A stretch of DNA of 6,939 nt, taken from Ruminococcus sp. UBA4350. Lineage in GTDB: Bacteria; Bacillota; Clostridia; Oscillospirales; Ruminococcaceae. Location: the NCBI GenBank assembly GCA_002394125.1, contig DGSY01000201.1, positions 1 to 6,939 of the forward strand, given 5' to 3'. The notes under the pieces were generated by a model that was not told the DNA's origin, made no database searches, and saw nothing but the letters and a program-made list of their open reading frames with translations. The translations under genes and the position numbers were made by a program. Shown here in pieces: positions 5,707-6,939 of the stretch; positions within the stretch are counted from its first letter, which is position 1; the number at the start of each line of letters is the position of its first letter.

Positions 5707-6939
5707 TCAGCCCTTCCTTACCCGGATTGTCGCATTGAGATACGTCGCCAGTTTCTCCGGAATATACCCTTTCGCATACGCAAGCGCTTCCATTGTTTCA
5801 TCATACAGCTCCTGCGTCACCATGACTGCATAATGCCCGAATGCACGATAATAACTGATATACTCGATCTTCGCCTGAATATCCGTGCGCAGATGCGTAT
5901 AATCCCGCATCAGCCGGATCAGAACCGGCAGCAGATCCGCACCGGCATTCCGGCCAAGCAGCCTGATCAGCCGCCAGCGCCGCTGCGGGTCTGTCTCAGA
6001 TTCGATTTTCGGCATCAGTTCAGACCGCGTAAAATGCAGGCGCTTTTCCGCCAGACGGTAGGCAGTTTTCGCAATCTTTGCATCGCTGTCATACATCGCC
6101 TGCATGACAAGTTCCTTGCTCGCCTCAGCATCCAGACGCACCAGCGAAACCAGCGCCTCACACGGATGCGATTGCAGATACGGACGGATATACGGGATAT
6201 CCTCCTCGCTGCCGAGGTCTCCGAGCGCCGGCAGCGTTTCCGGCAGATGCTCCCGGCAGTACCGGATATTGTCAAAGCCGTCTTTCTCCAGATAATACGC
6301 GGCAAATTCACGGATCGGATAGGACGGGGATAACAGGAGGTTTTCCAGACCGTCCCAGATACCCTGATGCTTTATGCGATACTCGTAAGCATCCAGCCGG
6401 ATGTGCCAGTATGGATCGTGCATGAATACTTCAAGCAATCCGGGCGATACCGGATACTGCTCATTTTGCAGATAAGACCGGACAAGCGCACTGCGCTGCG
6501 CACCGTCCTGCTCAGTCCGGATAAAATACAAAATCAGCTCCGCGTATTCCGCATCCGGATGCAGCAGAAATACCTTGTAACACAATCGCCGCAGAGACAC
6601 CGGACTGCTCTGCACGGCATTCGGCTCGGCTGCAAATCTCCGCATCAGTACAGCGTCCAGTTCATCCATAGAAAAATCCGCTTCCCGCCGCACACGCTGT
6701 CCGCGCCGGACATATTCCACCAACGGCATCGCCTGAACGATCTCGGTGCAGGATCGAATCCGCATGAGCTGCTCCGGCATCAGTTTCATTGCTGTCAGGC
6801 GGATCGCAGGAACCCAGTCATTCATACGCAGGAGAATAAACGCTAGGACACTACGCTCGTTTGCCAGAAGCTTCAGGCATTGTTCGCGGAAATAACCGTT
6901 CGGATGCGCAGAGCCGCAGATCAGCAGCGCACGACAGCC
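5707..6939 (-). CDS. HEAT-repeat protein, partial (start beyond the right edge)
   Basis: An alpha-helical solenoid protein, probably a binding scaffold; no enzymatic domain is visible and the partner is unknown. The frame stays open upstream of the first internal ATG (6825) all the way to base 6939. The added residues, including HPNGYFREQCLKLLA and VLAFILLR, continue the helical repeat pattern, so 6825 is not the real start. The 410 visible residues contain HEAT-like helix pairs at roughly 40-53 (NDWVPAIRLTAMKL), 175-191 (DPYWHIRLDAYEYRIKH), 204-219 (SPSYPIREFAAYYLEK), 240-255, 284-300 (DSDAKIAKTAYRLAEKR) and 317-344. The D/P-x-x-x-R and AA spacing is typical of HEAT or PBS-lyase-type repeats. 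No signal peptide or membrane span can be judged without the N-terminus. It is transcribed in the same direction as the lyase but separated from it by a strong hairpin, so a shared operon is unlikely. Confidence 0.8.
   Translation of the reverse strand, partial: GCRALLICGSAHPNGYFREQCLKLLANERSVLAFILLRMNDWVPAIRLTAMKLMPEQLMRIRSCTEIVQAMPLVEYVRRGQRVRREADFSMDELDAVLMRRFAAEPNAVQSSPVSLRRLCYKVFLLHPDAEYAELILYFIRTEQDGAQRSALVRSYLQNEQYPVSPGLLEVFMHDPYWHIRLDAYEYRIKHQGIWDGLENLLLSPSYPIREFAAYYLEKDGFDNIRYCREHLPETLPALGDLGSEEDIPYIRPYLQSHPCEALVSLVRLDAEASKELVMQAMYDSDAKIAKTAYRLAEKRLHFTRSELMPKIESETDPQRRWRLIRLLGRNAGADLLPVLIRLMRDYTHLRTDIQAKIEYISYYRAFGHYAVMVTQELYDETMEALAYAKGYIPEKLATYLNATIRVRKG

Noticed and set aside
3769..6333. 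Very long plus-strand open frame (about 854 codons) antisense to the pectate lyase and HEAT-repeat genes
   Set aside because: It begins at a TTG with no good ribosome binding site and crosses the lyase promoter and a terminator hairpin. Its product is a Cys/Arg/Ile-rich sequence without domains. It arises because the codon bias of the GC-rich opposite genes excludes stops in this frame.
1..6939. CRISPR array, tRNA, rRNA or intact insertion sequence
   Set aside because: No regularly spaced direct repeats, no cloverleaf with a T-loop signature, no rRNA core motifs and no transposase-like reading frame were found on either strand.

Overview
The window looks like chromosomal DNA from a plant-polysaccharide-degrading gut or rumen Firmicute, most plausibly a Ruminococcus-type clostridium. 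The evidence is a secreted pectate lyase ending in a type I dockerin (a cellulosome signature), a Gram-positive lipoprotein sugar-binding protein with strong AGGAGG-type ribosome binding sites, and a near-consensus sigma-70/SigA promoter. The species assignment is inference; no rRNA or other marker gene is present.

Layout. Positions 1-376 hold no gene I can support. They contain a GC-rich hairpin, two smaller hairpins inside a 124-bp segment bounded by a 9-bp inverted repeat, and weak reading frames open at the left edge. A promoter at 377-405 (TTGACG-N17-TATAAT), with an imperfect inverted repeat overlapping its -35 box, drives a tight plus-strand operon. The operon encodes a lipoprotein solute-binding protein (436-1725) and two MalF/MalG-like permeases (1737-2663 and 2660-3493). 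This is a CUT1-type carbohydrate ABC importer with no ATPase gene in the window. Two hairpins (3491-3524 and 3542-3576) lie in the gap before the convergent minus-strand gene.

That gene (5442-3658) encodes a 594-residue secreted PL1-family pectate lyase with a C-terminal dockerin. Its likely promoter and leader lie at 5443-5521. A strong hairpin at 5595-5626 separates it from a minus-strand HEAT-repeat protein. That protein ends at 5707 and stays open through the right edge, so its start is outside the window.

Working model (inference): the dockerin-bearing lyase cuts pectate outside the cell, probably anchored to a scaffoldin. The neighbouring importer may take up the released unsaturated oligogalacturonides or another plant oligosaccharide, powered by a shared ATPase encoded elsewhere. 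The link rests on proximity only, because the two transcription units are convergent and have different promoters. The HEAT-repeat protein has no evident link to this pathway. I saw no convincing sign of a wholly new system; the points most worth checking are the structured left-hand segment, the operator-like repeat, the tandem hairpins and the substrate pairing.
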